The notes: generated from the letters alone by a model not told the origin. A stretch of 64,000 bases of DNA from Pelomonas sp963422775 (GCA_963422775.4 CAUJSJ030000058.1:14656-78655), one strand, 5' to 3'. Numbered from the stretch's first letter, positions 1 to 10,527 are shown. Made by a program: numbers and translations.

Positions 1-284
1 AGGCGCTGCTGGCCCTGGTAGGCGAGCCAAGTGTCGCCGTCGCCGGTGGGGGGCTTGGCCACGGGCAGCACGTCGCGCCACCAGTCCATGACCCAGTCCG
101 ACTTGGAGAAGAAGCGGTGGCCGCCGATGTCGATGCGGTTGCCCTTGTAGTTGACCGTCTTGGAAATGCCACCGATGGCGTCGGTGGCCTCCAGGATGGT
201 GACCTGCGGGTAGCCCGCGCGCAGCAGCTCCAGGCCGGCGGTGAGGCCGGCGGGGCCGGCGCCGATGATGAGGGCCGACGTCAT
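1..284 (-). CDS. NAD(P)/FAD-dependent oxidoreductase, N-terminal part (cut by window edge)
   Basis: Only the first 94 codons are present; the gene continues past base 1. Residues 3-20 form a Rossmann dinucleotide-binding start with GxGxxG at 8-13 (GAGPAG). An acidic residue follows at the end of the second strand (ILEATDAIGG), and then the GNRIDIGGHRFFSK stretch seen in amine-oxidase or UDP-galactopyranose-mutase-like flavoproteins. It should be a soluble FAD enzyme; the substrate cannot be read from this piece. The ATG overlaps the TGA of the upstream gtrA-like gene (ATGA), so the two are translationally coupled. Together with the GtrA-type flippase and the large membrane protein upstream, it suggests surface-glycan or lipid-linked sugar work. 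That role is inference. Confidence 0.8.
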   Translation of the reverse strand, partial: MTSALIIGAGPAGLTAGLELLRAGYPQVTILEATDAIGGISKTVNYKGNRIDIGGHRFFSKSDWVMDWWRDVLPVAKPPTGDGDTWLAYQGQQR

Positions 285-691
285 CGCGCCGGCTGCAGCG
301 CCGCCCGGCGCCGCGTGAACAGCAGCCGCTTGCGCAACAGGAAGTTCGACGTGAAGGTGATGCCGGCGCTGGTCAGCTTGGCGGGAAGCGGGTCGATATG
401 CAATTGGGCGACCGTCAGCCACAGCGCGGCCTCGGTGACCAGCAGGCCGGCCACACCAACCACCGCGAACACGGCGAACTCGAGGCGGCGATCCGCCAGC
501 CTGTGCTGCGCAAACACATGCCGCGTACTGATGACGTAGACCAGGGCCAAGCCCAGCAGGAAGCCGGTTGCAGCCGCGACGGTGAGGCTGGCACCGAGCT
601 TCAGCCCGCAAGTGAACGCGGCCATGTCCAACGCCAGTGCGAGCGCGCTTGCGGCCGCATACAACAGGAATTCACGCAGCGTGTGGGGCAT
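281..691 (-). CDS. GtrA family membrane protein (polyprenyl-phosphate-sugar flippase type)
   Basis: The 136-aa protein has four predicted membrane segments and starts with LREFLLYAAASALALAL. It ends with the NFLLRKRLLF stretch typical of GtrA proteins. GtrA members are thought to flip undecaprenyl-phosphate-linked sugars for O-antigen or wall modification. The start at 691 (MPHTLREF) is preferred over an in-frame ATG at 724. It leaves a 2-base gap after the upstream membrane protein and puts the first helix where the family has it. The gene lies between a putative membrane glycosyltransferase and an FAD oxidoreductase, all on the minus strand. No GT2 partner (GtrB) is adjacent; one lies about 30 kb away at 31141. 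Confidence 0.85.
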   Translation of the reverse strand: MPHTLREFLLYAAASALALALDMAAFTCGLKLGASLTVAAATGFLLGLALVYVISTRHVFAQHRLADRRLEFAVFAVVGVAGLLVTEAALWLTVAQLHIDPLPAKLTSAGITFTSNFLLRKRLLFTRRRAALQPAR

Positions 692-693
692 CG

Positions 694-2577
694 CTAGGGC
701 TGCAGGGCGGCGAGTTGGGTGCATGAGTACAACGCGAAGGTCTGGGGCGGGTCGTGACGGGCGGCTGGTTGCCAGGTGGCCAGAGGCGGGATGACCAGAC
801 GCTCGGGCAGAACCATCGCGTCAGGAGGATCCAACGACCGGCAGAGCGCCCCCAACCGGTCAAGCGCCGGCACGTCGCATGACGTCAGCGCTTCCCGATC
901 CTGAGCCAGCATTGCACCGTGGCGGCAAGCAGCACGATCCTCGTCGATGCCCCGGTACAACTCGCGTCGAGCGCCGAAAGCCATCGCGTTATTCCGGTTA
1001 AACAGCATGCCGGAGCCTTGTTGCGGGGCGTAGTGACTGCGCCGTTCGAGCAGGCCCCAGGTCGCCGCGAGTTGTTGGGGCCAGTAGACCGTGGCCTGCG
1101 CTGGCAGGTGGGTGGCGAACGGATGGTCCGCAGGGGAAGCGGCTTCGACGGCGCGCGCGAGGTCGGTTCTTTGGTCCCACGTGGCGGCGGCCGCCCCAAG
1201 CAGCGCGGCGCTCGACAGGCCGGCCGCGATGGCGCAGCGGCGCCCCCGCTGCATCAACGCCACCAAGCCGGCAAAGCCGGCGAGTGCCACCGTCGGAAAG
1301 GACAGGAAGAGCATGGCCTGGGCGCCCCGCCCCGCGAGTGGATGCTGCCAGCCCTGCAGTGTGATCATCTCGTTCAGGCGAACCACGGATAGCGCGAGGA
1401 TGGCCAGCAGCACGACGCCGCAGGTGAGCCGCGTCATCGCTGGCGACACGTTGCGGCCACGCCAGGCCAACAGCAGCGCAAACATCAGGAGGCTGCCCGT
1501 TGCAAGCGCGTGCATGCCGCGGACATGAACATTCAACAGTGCCAACATCAAGGCGCAGGCGACGATGGGCCACCCGCCGGCCCGCCGCCACAGTTGCACC
1601 ACCAGCCAGGGGCCGATGGCAATCGCCAGCAAGTGAGTGAGCCAATGCACCCGCCAGAGCTGCATTTGCGTGATCAACACCAGGCGCAGCCCATCGCCGA
1701 GCACCAGCGCCACGGCAAACAGCGCCAGCGTGACGCCGATGACGACTTGCAGCAGTCGCTTCCAGTCGTCCGCAGCCCGCAGTTGTGCGGCGGCGAGGAG
1801 AACGCCGAGGTCCAGCATGACCGACATCCAATCCAGCACAGCCCAGTTGCCCAGCACGACCTGGGGGCTCACGGTGTCGAACAGTGACCACCAATACGGG
1901 TCGTACCGCCTGAAGAGCCCGTCCCAGGGTGGCAGCCCGGCGGCGCCTGCAAGCAGCGCCGCCGGCACGCTGACAAGCGCCCAGAGCCAGCGTCGGTCCT
2001 GCTGCATGAGATAGCCGCCGGCCACCAGCAGGACCGGCAGCGACATGAGTGGATGGAACAGGGTGGCCGCCGCCAGCAGCCCCGCCATGGTCTTGAAACG
2101 TGCCTTCAGCAGCGCGACCAGGCTCCACAGCAGCAGCGGCTCAGCCACGCTGCGTGCGGTCAGGAACTGTTCGCTGTAGCTGAATGCCCAGCCGCCGCCG
2201 TAGATGGGCGACATCACCGCAAAGGCCAGCAGACCGAAGAGTGTTGTGCGGCTTGCGCCGGCCCACTGCATCAGCAGCGCCCAGACCGCAGCGCCCATCA
2301 AGGCCCAGCTCAAGAGCACGCCGGCGGTGTGGGTGGCGCCTTCGCCAAACAGCCGGTACAGCGGCGCCAGGCAGTGGGCATACGCCGAATAGCGGTCCTG
2401 CGAGCCGCTCGCGAAGAACATGTCCTGCGCGAGGGCCGGCACGCGCGAGTGCAACAGGACCTGGCCGAAGTACAGCGTCCCGTCGTGCCACAGGCCCAGC
2501 TGTGGGCGCGCAGCCAGCAGGAGGCCCGCGACCGCCATCAACAGGAACGCCGCGTTGCGGCGGGAGAGATTCGGCAT
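694..2577 (-). CDS. large polytopic membrane protein, possible GT-C type glycosyltransferase
   Basis: This 627-aa protein has about 11-12 hydrophobic segments in its first 430 residues. It then has a mostly hydrophilic C-terminal domain of about 170 residues that would lie in the periplasm. The first extracytoplasmic loop carries an acidic cluster (LWHDGTLYFGQ), as in GT-C enzymes that use polyprenyl-phosphate sugars. I do not recognise the exact family. The start at ATG 2577 (MPNLSRRNAAFLL) is chosen because residues encoded upstream of it are only the pilin gene read in another frame. It lies downstream of the pilin, behind a hairpin, and just upstream of a GtrA-type flippase. A role in adding sugar to a surface polymer or the pilin is inference. 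Confidence 0.65.
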   Translation of the reverse strand: MPNLSRRNAAFLLMAVAGLLLAARPQLGLWHDGTLYFGQVLLHSRVPALAQDMFFASGSQDRYSAYAHCLAPLYRLFGEGATHTAGVLLSWALMGAAVWALLMQWAGASRTTLFGLLAFAVMSPIYGGGWAFSYSEQFLTARSVAEPLLLWSLVALLKARFKTMAGLLAAATLFHPLMSLPVLLVAGGYLMQQDRRWLWALVSVPAALLAGAAGLPPWDGLFRRYDPYWWSLFDTVSPQVVLGNWAVLDWMSVMLDLGVLLAAAQLRAADDWKRLLQVVIGVTLALFAVALVLGDGLRLVLITQMQLWRVHWLTHLLAIAIGPWLVVQLWRRAGGWPIVACALMLALLNVHVRGMHALATGSLLMFALLLAWRGRNVSPAMTRLTCGVVLLAILALSVVRLNEMITLQGWQHPLAGRGAQAMLFLSFPTVALAGFAGLVALMQRGRRCAIAAGLSSAALLGAAAATWDQRTDLARAVEAASPADHPFATHLPAQATVYWPQQLAATWGLLERRSHYAPQQGSGMLFNRNNAMAFGARRELYRGIDEDRAACRHGAMLAQDREALTSCDVPALDRLGALCRSLDPPDAMVLPERLVIPPLATWQPAARHDPPQTFALYSCTQLAALQP

Positions 2578-2607
2578 GACCCAGAGGATTGCTTGCCCGT
2601 AATGAAG

Positions 2608-2627
2608 AAGGGGCCCGAAGGCCCCTT
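2608..2627 (-). terminator. hairpin after the pilin gene
   Basis: An 8-bp perfect stem (AAGGGGCC / GGCCCCTT) with a four-base loop lies about 40 bases past the pilin stop codon. On the minus strand it is followed by a short pyrimidine run (CTTC) rather than a true T-tract. It may be a weak intrinsic terminator or a 3'-end stabiliser that sets a high pilin mRNA level relative to the membrane-protein gene downstream. Confidence 0.6.
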
Positions 2628-2663
2628 GCTCACAGTCGACGCCGCCTGCGCAGCGTCCGACGG

Positions 2664-3107
2664 TCAGGTATTGTTCTTGGTGAGCGAGGCGTCGACGGCG
2701 GTCGTCATGTTGGTCGACGTGATGGACCACTTGATGCGAGCTTCGTTGGTGATGTCCGGCGCGAGGACGATCGTGCCGGCGCTGGTGTTGCCGATCGCGT
2801 TGGCAGGAATGTTGGCGGTGATGGTGCCGTTGGTGATTGCCACGGAGGAGATCAGCGGGGTTGCCATGGTGGCGGGGATGCCGTTGGTGCCCAGATCGCA
2901 ACCGGTGACGACGCCCTTTTCCTGGATGCAGATGGCGACTGCCTTCTTGTAGGCATCGACGCTCGACAGGGCCGAAGCAGCCTTCGACTTGAGCGTGTAG
3001 TCCTTGTACTGCGGAATCGCCACAGCAGCCAGGATGCCGATGATGGCCACGACGATCATCAGTTCGATCAGGGTGAAGCCCTGTTGGGCGCGTTGCTTCA
3101 GGTTCAT
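2664..3107 (-). CDS. pilA: type IV major pilin (PilA/PilE family)
   Basis: The 147-aa prepilin has a short basic leader MNLKQRAQQG. Cleavage should be between G10 and F11 by prepilin peptidase, which would also N-methylate F11. The mature N-terminus FTLIELMIVVAIIGILAAVAIPQY is the hydrophobic pilin spine, with the conserved Glu at mature position 5. Two cysteines (mature region about 60-71) could form a small disulfide. The length matches major pilins. The start at 3107 has GGAG seven bases upstream. A -24/-12 promoter lies about 50 bases upstream and a hairpin follows the stop, so it is probably monocistronic. No other pil assembly genes are in the window. The neighbouring membrane protein and GtrA raise the possibility of pilin glycosylation, unproven. 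Confidence 0.95.
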   Translation of the reverse strand: MNLKQRAQQGFTLIELMIVVAIIGILAAVAIPQYKDYTLKSKAASALSSVDAYKKAVAICIQEKGVVTGCDLGTNGIPATMATPLISSVAITNGTITANIPANAIGNTSAGTIVLAPDITNEARIKWSITSTNMTTAVDASLTKNNT

Positions 3108-3154
3108 GTCAGTACTCCAGCAAGAGTGAGTGGTGGGGAGGCACACCCCCTGAA

Positions 3155-3170
3155 TGCAGGGGCCGTGCCA
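3155..3170 (-). promoter_or_regulatory. sigma-54 (-24/-12) promoter of the pilin gene
   Basis: On the minus strand the sequence reads TGGCACGGCCCCTGCA. The invariant GG and GC are exactly 10 bases apart, as RpoN promoters require, and TGGCACG matches the -24 consensus fully. Transcription would start near 3144, leaving a 5' leader of about 37 bases. RpoN control through the PilS/PilR two-component system is established for pilA in Pseudomonas; the same activator here is inference. A 6-bp inverted repeat (CCCCTG/CAGGGG, 3147-3162) overlaps the -12 region. Confidence 0.85.
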
Positions 3171-3236
3171 GCTTTTTCGGGCCTCTGGCCCGTGCGAAAG
3201 CACACGAATCGCTGCCTGAGGCGTTGGCGGCTGACA

Positions 3237-3297
3237 AGAAACGTCACTTTGGGCTGACGCGTTCTGTCACTCCAGCGCGCCAGGCCGAGAAACGTCA
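3237..3297 (-). repeat. pair of direct repeats upstream of the sigma-54 promoter (candidate activator sites)
   Basis: The 10-mer AGAAACGTCA occurs at 3237-3246 and 3288-3297 (plus-strand reading; TGACGTTTCT on the minus strand). The start-to-start distance is 51 bases, about five helical turns. Further GTGAC and CTGTC-like words lie between them. They sit roughly 65-130 bases upstream of the -24 element, where an NtrC-family activator such as PilR would bind. Function is inferred from placement. Confidence 0.45.
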
Positions 3298-3301
3298 GAC
3301 G

Positions 3302-3325
3302 AAAAAATGGCGCCTCGAGGGCGCC
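3302..3325 (-). terminator. intrinsic terminator of the phosphodiesterase gene
   Basis: The minus strand reads GGCGCC, a five-base loop, GGCGCC, then ATTTTTT. This is a 6-bp GC stem with a run of six T, lying about 20 bases after the stop codon of the metallo-hydrolase at 3346. It also separates that transcript from the pilin promoter region. Confidence 0.8.
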
Positions 3326-3345
3326 GGTTGCGGGGAAGGAGCGGC

Positions 3346-4131
3346 TCAAAGCCGCATTTCCTGCCCAGCCTGCAGCGCGCTGATCCGGTGCGGGCTGTTC
3401 AGGGCCTGCACGCCCTGCATGACGGCCTCGACCTCGCCGGGCTTGATGTGGGTGATGCGCACGTCCACGCTGCCGGCCAACTGGCCCAGCTCGTGGCCGA
3501 GGTCACTCGGGCACAGGTGCTGGCTGACGTGGGCGACCTCGATCTCGTCGTCGCTGAAGGCGGTCTCGATGACGAGGTGGGACAGGCGCAGATCTGCCAG
3601 GCGCCGCCACAGCGCCGGGTTGGGGCCGGTATCGCCGGTGAAGACCCAGTGGGCATGGCCGGCGGCAGCGCCGGCGTCGACGGCAAAGCCGACCGCGGGC
3701 ACGGTGTGCACGGCCGACAGCACTTCGATCACGCGGCCACCGAGTTCGAGGCGGTCGCCGATCTGGAAGGCATGCATCGACAGCACGGGGGCTTCGGCGG
3801 TGGGCAGCGCGGTGAAGTCGGGCCAGATGACGCCGTTGAAGATGTGCTGGCGCAGCGCCGCCAGCGTCTCGGGCAGTGCGTGGACCTGGATGGGCGGGCG
3901 GCCGGCGGCGACACGCAGGCGCAGCACGGCATCGGCCAGCAGCGGGATGCCCAGCACATGGTCCAGGTGGGAGTGGCTCAGCAGGATGTGGTCGACGGCC
4001 GCCAGGGCGTCCAGCGGCAGGTCGCCCACGCCGGTGCCGGCGTCGATGAGGACATCGTCGTCGAGCAGGAAGGCGGTGGTCTTGTAGCCGGCGGCAATGG
4101 CGCCGGAGCAGCCCAGGACGCGGATGTTCAT
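3346..4131 (-). CDS. class II cyclic-nucleotide phosphodiesterase-like MBL-fold hydrolase
   Basis: The 261-aa protein has a metallo-beta-lactamase fold. The metal motif HSHLDHVLG is at about residues 52-60. Later ligands are a mid-chain His (SAVHTVPAVGF), an Asp in VFTGDTGPN and a His in ITHIKPGE. The HxHLDHxxG signature is that of class II 3',5'-cyclic-nucleotide phosphodiesterases, which hydrolyse cAMP to AMP. An RNase Z-like or other MBL hydrolase is possible but less likely from the motif. It is the last gene of a minus-strand run behind an FHA protein, 188 bases away, and is followed by a strong terminator. The link to the kinase/phosphatase genes is positional only. Confidence 0.75.
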   Translation of the reverse strand: MNIRVLGCSGAIAAGYKTTAFLLDDDVLIDAGTGVGDLPLDALAAVDHILLSHSHLDHVLGIPLLADAVLRLRVAAGRPPIQVHALPETLAALRQHIFNGVIWPDFTALPTAEAPVLSMHAFQIGDRLELGGRVIEVLSAVHTVPAVGFAVDAGAAAGHAHWVFTGDTGPNPALWRRLADLRLSHLVIETAFSDDEIEVAHVSQHLCPSDLGHELGQLAGSVDVRITHIKPGEVEAVMQGVQALNSPHRISALQAGQEMRL

Positions 4132-4260
4132 GCGATGCGTGGCTCGGATTGGGTGCCCCGCGTCAGGCGGGGTAGAGCCAAGAATGTACGCAGGCGGCCA
4201 GGCAGTTAGACGGTCGGATTACCGACTTGGGGGGATCCCATCCGTGAGGATGTCACAGCC

Positions 4261-4311
4261 CCGGCGAGGAGGGCGGCATCCCGGCAAAGCCCGTTGATCG
4301 GGCCTCGCCGG
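4261..4311. repeat. nested inverted repeat between FHA and phosphodiesterase genes
   Basis: A perfect 9-bp inverted repeat CCGGCGAGG / CCTCGCCGG (4261-4269, 4303-4311) encloses a second one, GCCCG/CGGGC (4289-4293, 4299-4303). It lies just after the FHA gene stop on the minus strand. There is no T-tract, so termination is uncertain; a processing or stabilising structure is equally possible. Confidence 0.4.
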
Positions 4312-4319
4312 CCGGGTTG

Positions 4320-4973
4320 TCAGCCCTGGATGAACTGCATCTGCGTGCCGGCCAGCTCGATCAGATCGCCGGTGCGCAATGCAATCGATTCGCCCGTCAG
4401 CGGGATGCCGTTGACGCTGGGGCGCTGCGCCCCTTCGACGTGGGCGAAGACGTAGCCGGTGGGGCGTTTGGTGATGGAGGCGACCTGCACGCCGGGCTTG
4501 CCCAGCGTCGTGACGACCTTGGTCAGCGCGACCTCGCGGCCGGCGGCAGCGCCGGTCAGCACCTTGATGGACGCCGGGCCGATGACGACACCGTTGCCCA
4601 GCGAGCCGAAGGACGAGGTCAGGCCCAGGTTCGGCGGCGCGCCGGAGCCTGGCTTGAGGATCATCGTCTTCTCGTAGTCGCCGCCATCGTTCAGCAGGAA
4701 CTTGATCTTGTACTTGCCGATTTCGACGGTGTCGTTGTCGGCCAGCAACTGCTTCTTGATCGCCTTGCCGTTGATGTAGGTGCCGTTGGTGGAGTTGAGG
4801 TCTTCGATGAAGACGTCGGCCCCGACCATCTGCAGCACGGCGTGCTCGCCAGACACCGCAAGGTTGTCGATGACGATGTCGTTGTACGGCCGCCGACCGA
4901 GCGTGGTCTTGTCCTTGGTGATCTGGACCTCCTTGATCACCACGCCGTCGAGCGAAACCACCAGTTTGCCCAT
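4320..4973 (-). CDS. tandem FHA-domain protein
   Basis: The 217-aa cytoplasmic protein contains two forkhead-associated domains that bind phosphothreonine peptides. The first (about 5-95) has all key positions: G26-R27, S41xxH44 and N60-S-T-N-G-T65. The second (about 125-217) is more divergent, with SVNGIPLTGE and RTGDLIEL but no clear Ser-His pair. So the first domain is the likely phospho-reader. ATG 4973 is chosen because GAGG lies six bases upstream; a TTG at 4985 is possible. The PP2C phosphatase lies 36 bases upstream on the same strand, followed by the kinase. This suggests an adaptor or substrate of the kinase, as is known for FHA proteins in type VI secretion and other kinase pathways. 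Confidence 0.9.
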   Translation of the reverse strand: MGKLVVSLDGVVIKEVQITKDKTTLGRRPYNDIVIDNLAVSGEHAVLQMVGADVFIEDLNSTNGTYINGKAIKKQLLADNDTVEIGKYKIKFLLNDGGDYEKTMILKPGSGAPPNLGLTSSFGSLGNGVVIGPASIKVLTGAAAGREVALTKVVTTLGKPGVQVASITKRPTGYVFAHVEGAQRPSVNGIPLTGESIALRTGDLIELAGTQMQFIQG

Positions 4974-5009
4974 GTATGACCTCAAGTTCTGTTGTGCGTG
5001 CCGCGACTC

Positions 5010-5815
5010 TTAGGCAACCGAGTCTTTGCCGCCACGTCGACCGAAGGGCCACCAGCCCCGTCCTTCGGTACGTTGGCGGCCCTCGGCGCGGGCCAGGATG
5101 AGCGCGATGTTATCGCGGCCGCCCGCCTCATTGGCCGCGTTGATCAGAGCACGTGCGGCCTCGGGCAAGGCCGGATTGCCGTTGAGCAGATTGGCGAGGC
5201 TGTCGTCGTCGAGCATATCGGACAGGCCGTCTGAGCACAGCAGGTAGGTGTCGCCGGGCTGGACTTCGTGCAGATGCAGCTCCAGCAGCACCGTGTCCTC
5301 GACGCCGACGGCGCGCGTGACGAGGTTCTTGTTGCTGGAGAAGGCGGCCTCTTCGACGGTCAGCAGGCCGGCGTCGATCTGTTCCTGCAGCAGCGAGTGG
5401 TCGCGGGTGATCTGCATCAGGCGGCCGGCGCGCAGGCGGTAGGCGCGCGAATCGCCGACGTGGCCGAGCAGCAGGCCCTCGGGGCGGAAGACGCCCAGCA
5501 CCAGCGTCGTGCCCATGCCCGCATAGCGCGGGTTGGTGTTGGCGGCGTTGAAGATGGCGCGGTTGGCGTTGTCCACGCAGATGTCCATCGCGCGCTTGAT
5601 CTCGCCGGCGCGCGCCTCGCGGCCGGCATCCTTGAGCCAGCGGCCGAGCTCGCTGGCGACGAAGCTCGTGAGCATCTGGCTGGCGACCTCGCCGGCGTTG
5701 TAGCCGCCCATGCCGTCGGCCAGCACGGCCAAGCCGGCGGCCTCGTCGAGGGCGACCGAGTCTTCGTTGTTGTCGCGCGCACGGCCCACGTCGGTGGCGC
5801 TGAAGAACTCCAGGG

Positions 5816-5819
<4 letters not shown>
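5010..5819 (-). CDS. PP2C-family Ser/Thr protein phosphatase
   Basis: The 269-aa protein is a bacterial PPM/PP2C phosphatase that removes phosphate from Ser/Thr residues using two metal ions. Visible motifs, in order: TDVGRARDNNED (9-20), VLADGMGG (32-39, metal Asp35), GMGTTLVLG, GHVGDSRAY, LLCSDGLSD and GGRDNIALI with the last metal Asp. It is single-domain with no membrane segment, and has a basic C-terminal tail. Its ATG overlaps the TGA of the upstream kinase gene (ATGA), so kinase and phosphatase are co-translated. This supports one reversible phosphorylation switch together with the FHA protein that follows. Confidence 0.95.
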
Positions 5820-6973
<1,154 letters not shown>

Positions 6974-6983
6974 GCGATCGATC

Positions 6984-7679
6984 TTAGGCGGCCTCGCGTT
7001 TGCTGCGGCGGGCCAGTGCCAGACCGACGGCAACGACGAAAACGGCACAGCTGAGGCTGACCGCGTAGTCCAGGCCGTGCATGTGGGCCTCGAACCACTC
7101 GTGAACGGCAGCGTCGGTCGTGGCCATCTCGCCGGCCACGAAGCCCAGCAGTGCGGCGCCCAGCGTGATGATGGCCGGGAAGCGCTCCATCAGTTTCAGC
7201 AGCAGCGTGCTGCCAAAGATGATGAGGGGAATGGACAGGCCCAGGCCGATGACGAGCAGCGGCACGCGCAGCGCCTCGGGCGCGCTGTTGGCGGCGGCCG
7301 CAACGGCGATGACGTTGTCCAGGCTCATGACAAGGTCGGCGATCAGGATGGTGCGCACGGCCGTCCACAGGTTGCCGCTGGCATGTACGTCGGCATCGTC
7401 ATCGCTGTCGGCGAGCAGCTGCACGCCGATCCACAGCAGCAGCACGGCGCCGATCAGCTTCAGCCAGGGCAGCTGCAGAAGCTGCACAGCGAACAGCGTC
7501 AACACGACGCGCAGCACGATGGCCGCGCCACTGCCGAAGACGATGGCCTTCTTCTGCTGGCTGTGCGGAAGATTGCGCGAGGCCAGTGCGATGACGACGG
7601 CGTTGTCGCCCGACAGCAGGATGTTGACCCAGATGATCTTCAGCAGCGCGATGAAGAAGGCGGTGTTCAGCAAGTCCAT
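6984..7679 (-). CDS. TerC/YjbE-family integral membrane protein
   Basis: The 231-aa protein has about seven membrane helices. It shows the family hallmarks NILLSGDNAVVIALA near residue 20 and LVMSLDNVIAVAAA near 120, each with an intramembrane Asp-Asn. TerC-family proteins have been linked to manganese or other metal export and to tellurite resistance; the substrate here is not known. A short acidic loop (DSDDDADVH) divides the two halves. ATG 7679 (MDLLNTAFF) is chosen over an upstream frame opening because the first helix starts there. It lies 10 bases upstream of the kinase gene, so it probably heads the TerC-kinase-PP2C-FHA transcript. Confidence 0.88.
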   Translation of the reverse strand: MDLLNTAFFIALLKIIWVNILLSGDNAVVIALASRNLPHSQQKKAIVFGSGAAIVLRVVLTLFAVQLLQLPWLKLIGAVLLLWIGVQLLADSDDDADVHASGNLWTAVRTILIADLVMSLDNVIAVAAAANSAPEALRVPLLVIGLGLSIPLIIFGSTLLLKLMERFPAIITLGAALLGFVAGEMATTDAAVHEWFEAHMHGLDYAVSLSCAVFVVAVGLALARRSKREAA

Positions 7680-7755
7680 GGCGGCGAGGAGGGTGTAACG
7701 CCCGAGTGTCGGTCCGCCCGGGCGGGCAGCGCCTGCGTGCAACTACGCAGGCAGC

Positions 7756-7786
7756 AAAAGAAAAGGGCCGCTCAAACGAACGGCCC
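7756..7786 (-). terminator. intrinsic terminator of the sucCD operon
   Basis: The minus strand reads GGGCCG, a ten-base loop, CGGCCC and then TTTTCTTTT. It begins about 20 bases after the sucD stop codon and separates the TCA-cycle operon from the TerC gene. Confidence 0.8.
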
Positions 7787-7806
7787 CTTCGGTCAGCCAG
7801 GGTGGC

Positions 7807-8700
7807 TTAGAGCAATGCCTTGAGCAGCTTTGCCATTTCAGACGGGTTGCGGGTGATGGTGAAGCCGCACTCTTCCATGATGGCGAGCTTGGCATCGGCC
7901 GTGTCGGCGCCGCCAGAGATCAGCGCGCCGGCGTGGCCCATGCGCTTGCCGGGAGGGGCAGTCACACCGGCGATGAAGCCGACGATGGGCTTCTTCATGT
8001 TCAGCTTGCACCAACGGGCGGCTTCCGCCTCGTCCGGGCCGCCGATCTCGCCGATCATGATGACGGCGTCGGTGTCCGGGTCGTCGTTGAAAGCCTGCAT
8101 GACGTCGATGTGCTTCAGGCCGTTGATCGGGTCGCCGCCGATGCCGACCGCCGACGATTGGCCCAGGCCGATCTCGGTCAGCTGGGCCACGGCTTCATAC
8201 GTCAGCGTGCCGGAGCGCGAGACGACGCCGATGCGGCCCTTGCGGTGGATGTGGCCCGGCATGATGCCGATCTTGATTTCTTCCGGCGTGATCAGGCCCG
8301 GGCAGTTGGGGCCGAGCAGCAGCGTCTTCTTGCCGCCGGCAGCTTCCTTGGCCTTCATCTTGTTGCGCACTTCCAGCATGTCCCGGACCGGGATGCCTTC
8401 GGTGATGCAGATCGCCAGGTCCAGGTCGGCCTCGACGGCTTCCCAGATGGCGGCCGCGGCGCCCGCGGGCGGCACGTAGATGACGGAGACGGTGGCGCCG
8501 GTCTGCGAGGCGGCTTTCTTGACGGTCGCGTAGATGGGGATCTCGCTGAACTTCTCGCCCGCCTTCTTCGGGTTCACGCCCGCGACGAAGGCGTTCTTGC
8601 CGTTGGCGTAGGCCTGGCAACCCAGCGTGTGGAACTGGCCGGTCTTGCCGGTGATGCCCTGGGTGATGACCTTGGTGTCTTTGTTGATGTAGATCGACAT
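7807..8700 (-). CDS. sucD: succinyl-CoA ligase, alpha subunit
   Basis: The 297-aa protein is the CoA-binding alpha subunit of succinyl-CoA synthetase. The enzyme interconverts succinyl-CoA and succinate with NTP formation in the TCA cycle. The N-terminal Rossmann CoA-binding domain (ITQGITGKTGQFH, 12-24) is followed by GPNCPGLI (130-137). The phospho-histidine loop is GKRMGHAGALI with the catalytic His at 256. The length is standard. It lies 18 bases after sucC and is followed by an intrinsic terminator, so it closes the operon. Confidence 0.98.
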   Translation of the reverse strand: MSIYINKDTKVITQGITGKTGQFHTLGCQAYANGKNAFVAGVNPKKAGEKFSEIPIYATVKKAASQTGATVSVIYVPPAGAAAAIWEAVEADLDLAICITEGIPVRDMLEVRNKMKAKEAAGGKKTLLLGPNCPGLITPEEIKIGIMPGHIHRKGRIGVVSRSGTLTYEAVAQLTEIGLGQSSAVGIGGDPINGLKHIDVMQAFNDDPDTDAVIMIGEIGGPDEAEAARWCKLNMKKPIVGFIAGVTAPPGKRMGHAGALISGGADTADAKLAIMEECGFTITRNPSEMAKLLKALL

Positions 8701-8718
8701 TTCTGATTCCTCTGGGCG

Positions 8719-9879
<1,161 letters not shown>

Positions 9880-9903
9880 GGCTGGGTCTTTCGGGTCGGG
9901 AAG

Positions 9904-10527
9904 TCAGGAAGCGGAAGTGGCTGGCTCGGGACTTTCAAGGAACGGCGGGTCGCTCTCGAGTGTCGGCTGGGCCTTGGCGGCGCTGATATGCCAGCGGGAA
10001 TAGAACTTGGCGACGGTCGCGCCGTCGCGGCGCAGCGCGTGGCAGCGGTCGAGCTGAAAGGGCGGGTTGCCGGCGGCGTCGCCTTCACGGGTGTCGATGA
10101 CCGAGCCGGCCAAGGCCTGGATCACGGCAGTCGGCAGGATCTGGCAGAGCTCGGTCAGATGCGTGCAGCCGCGTGCACCGCCCAGGCGCTCGGCAACGGC
10201 GTGGCGGAAGCCCTTCATCAGGTTCAGCCCCACCAATTGCGCGTAGGCATCGCCATGTTCATCGCAAGCGCCGACGTAGGGCATCCAGCGCGTGTCGGAG
10301 GATGCGGCGGTGATGGTCAGCGCGTGGTCGACCGTCAGATACAGGTGCATCTCGTGGATGGGATCACCGGCCTTGCGCGGTTCGCCGGCGAGCGGGACAT
10401 CGTGCGATTTGGTGTCGATGAGGCTGGCTTCTACGTCGAACAGGCCATCATCACGCATGAACACCCGTACATCGAGGGCGCGGCGATGAAGCTGGCGGCG
10501 CTGAGCGGGCGATGGCGTGGCGGGCAT
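9904..10527 (-). CDS. DUF2889 family protein
   Basis: The 207-aa soluble protein belongs to DUF2889. It shows the recognisable run QLHRRALDVRVFMRDDGLFDVEASLIDTK in its first 50 residues and a later Cys/His-rich patch (GARGCTHLTELCQ). Its function is unknown. ATG 10527 is chosen because residues encoded upstream (to 10659) lack family similarity and are Cys/Trp/Pro-rich. It stands between recX (172 bases upstream) and sucC (24 bases downstream). The conserved linkage to sucCD hints at acyl-CoA or central metabolism, but that is only context. Confidence 0.85.
   Translation of the reverse strand: MPATPSPAQRRQLHRRALDVRVFMRDDGLFDVEASLIDTKSHDVPLAGEPRKAGDPIHEMHLYLTVDHALTITAASSDTRWMPYVGACDEHGDAYAQLVGLNLMKGFRHAVAERLGGARGCTHLTELCQILPTAVIQALAGSVIDTREGDAAGNPPFQLDRCHALRRDGATVAKFYSRWHISAAKAQPTLESDPPFLESPEPATSAS

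Noticed and set aside
2578..2901. N-terminal extension of the membrane-protein frame up to 2901
   Set aside because: The extra residues are His/Arg-rich and are the pilin gene read in another frame; a proper start with hydrophobic leader exists at 2577.
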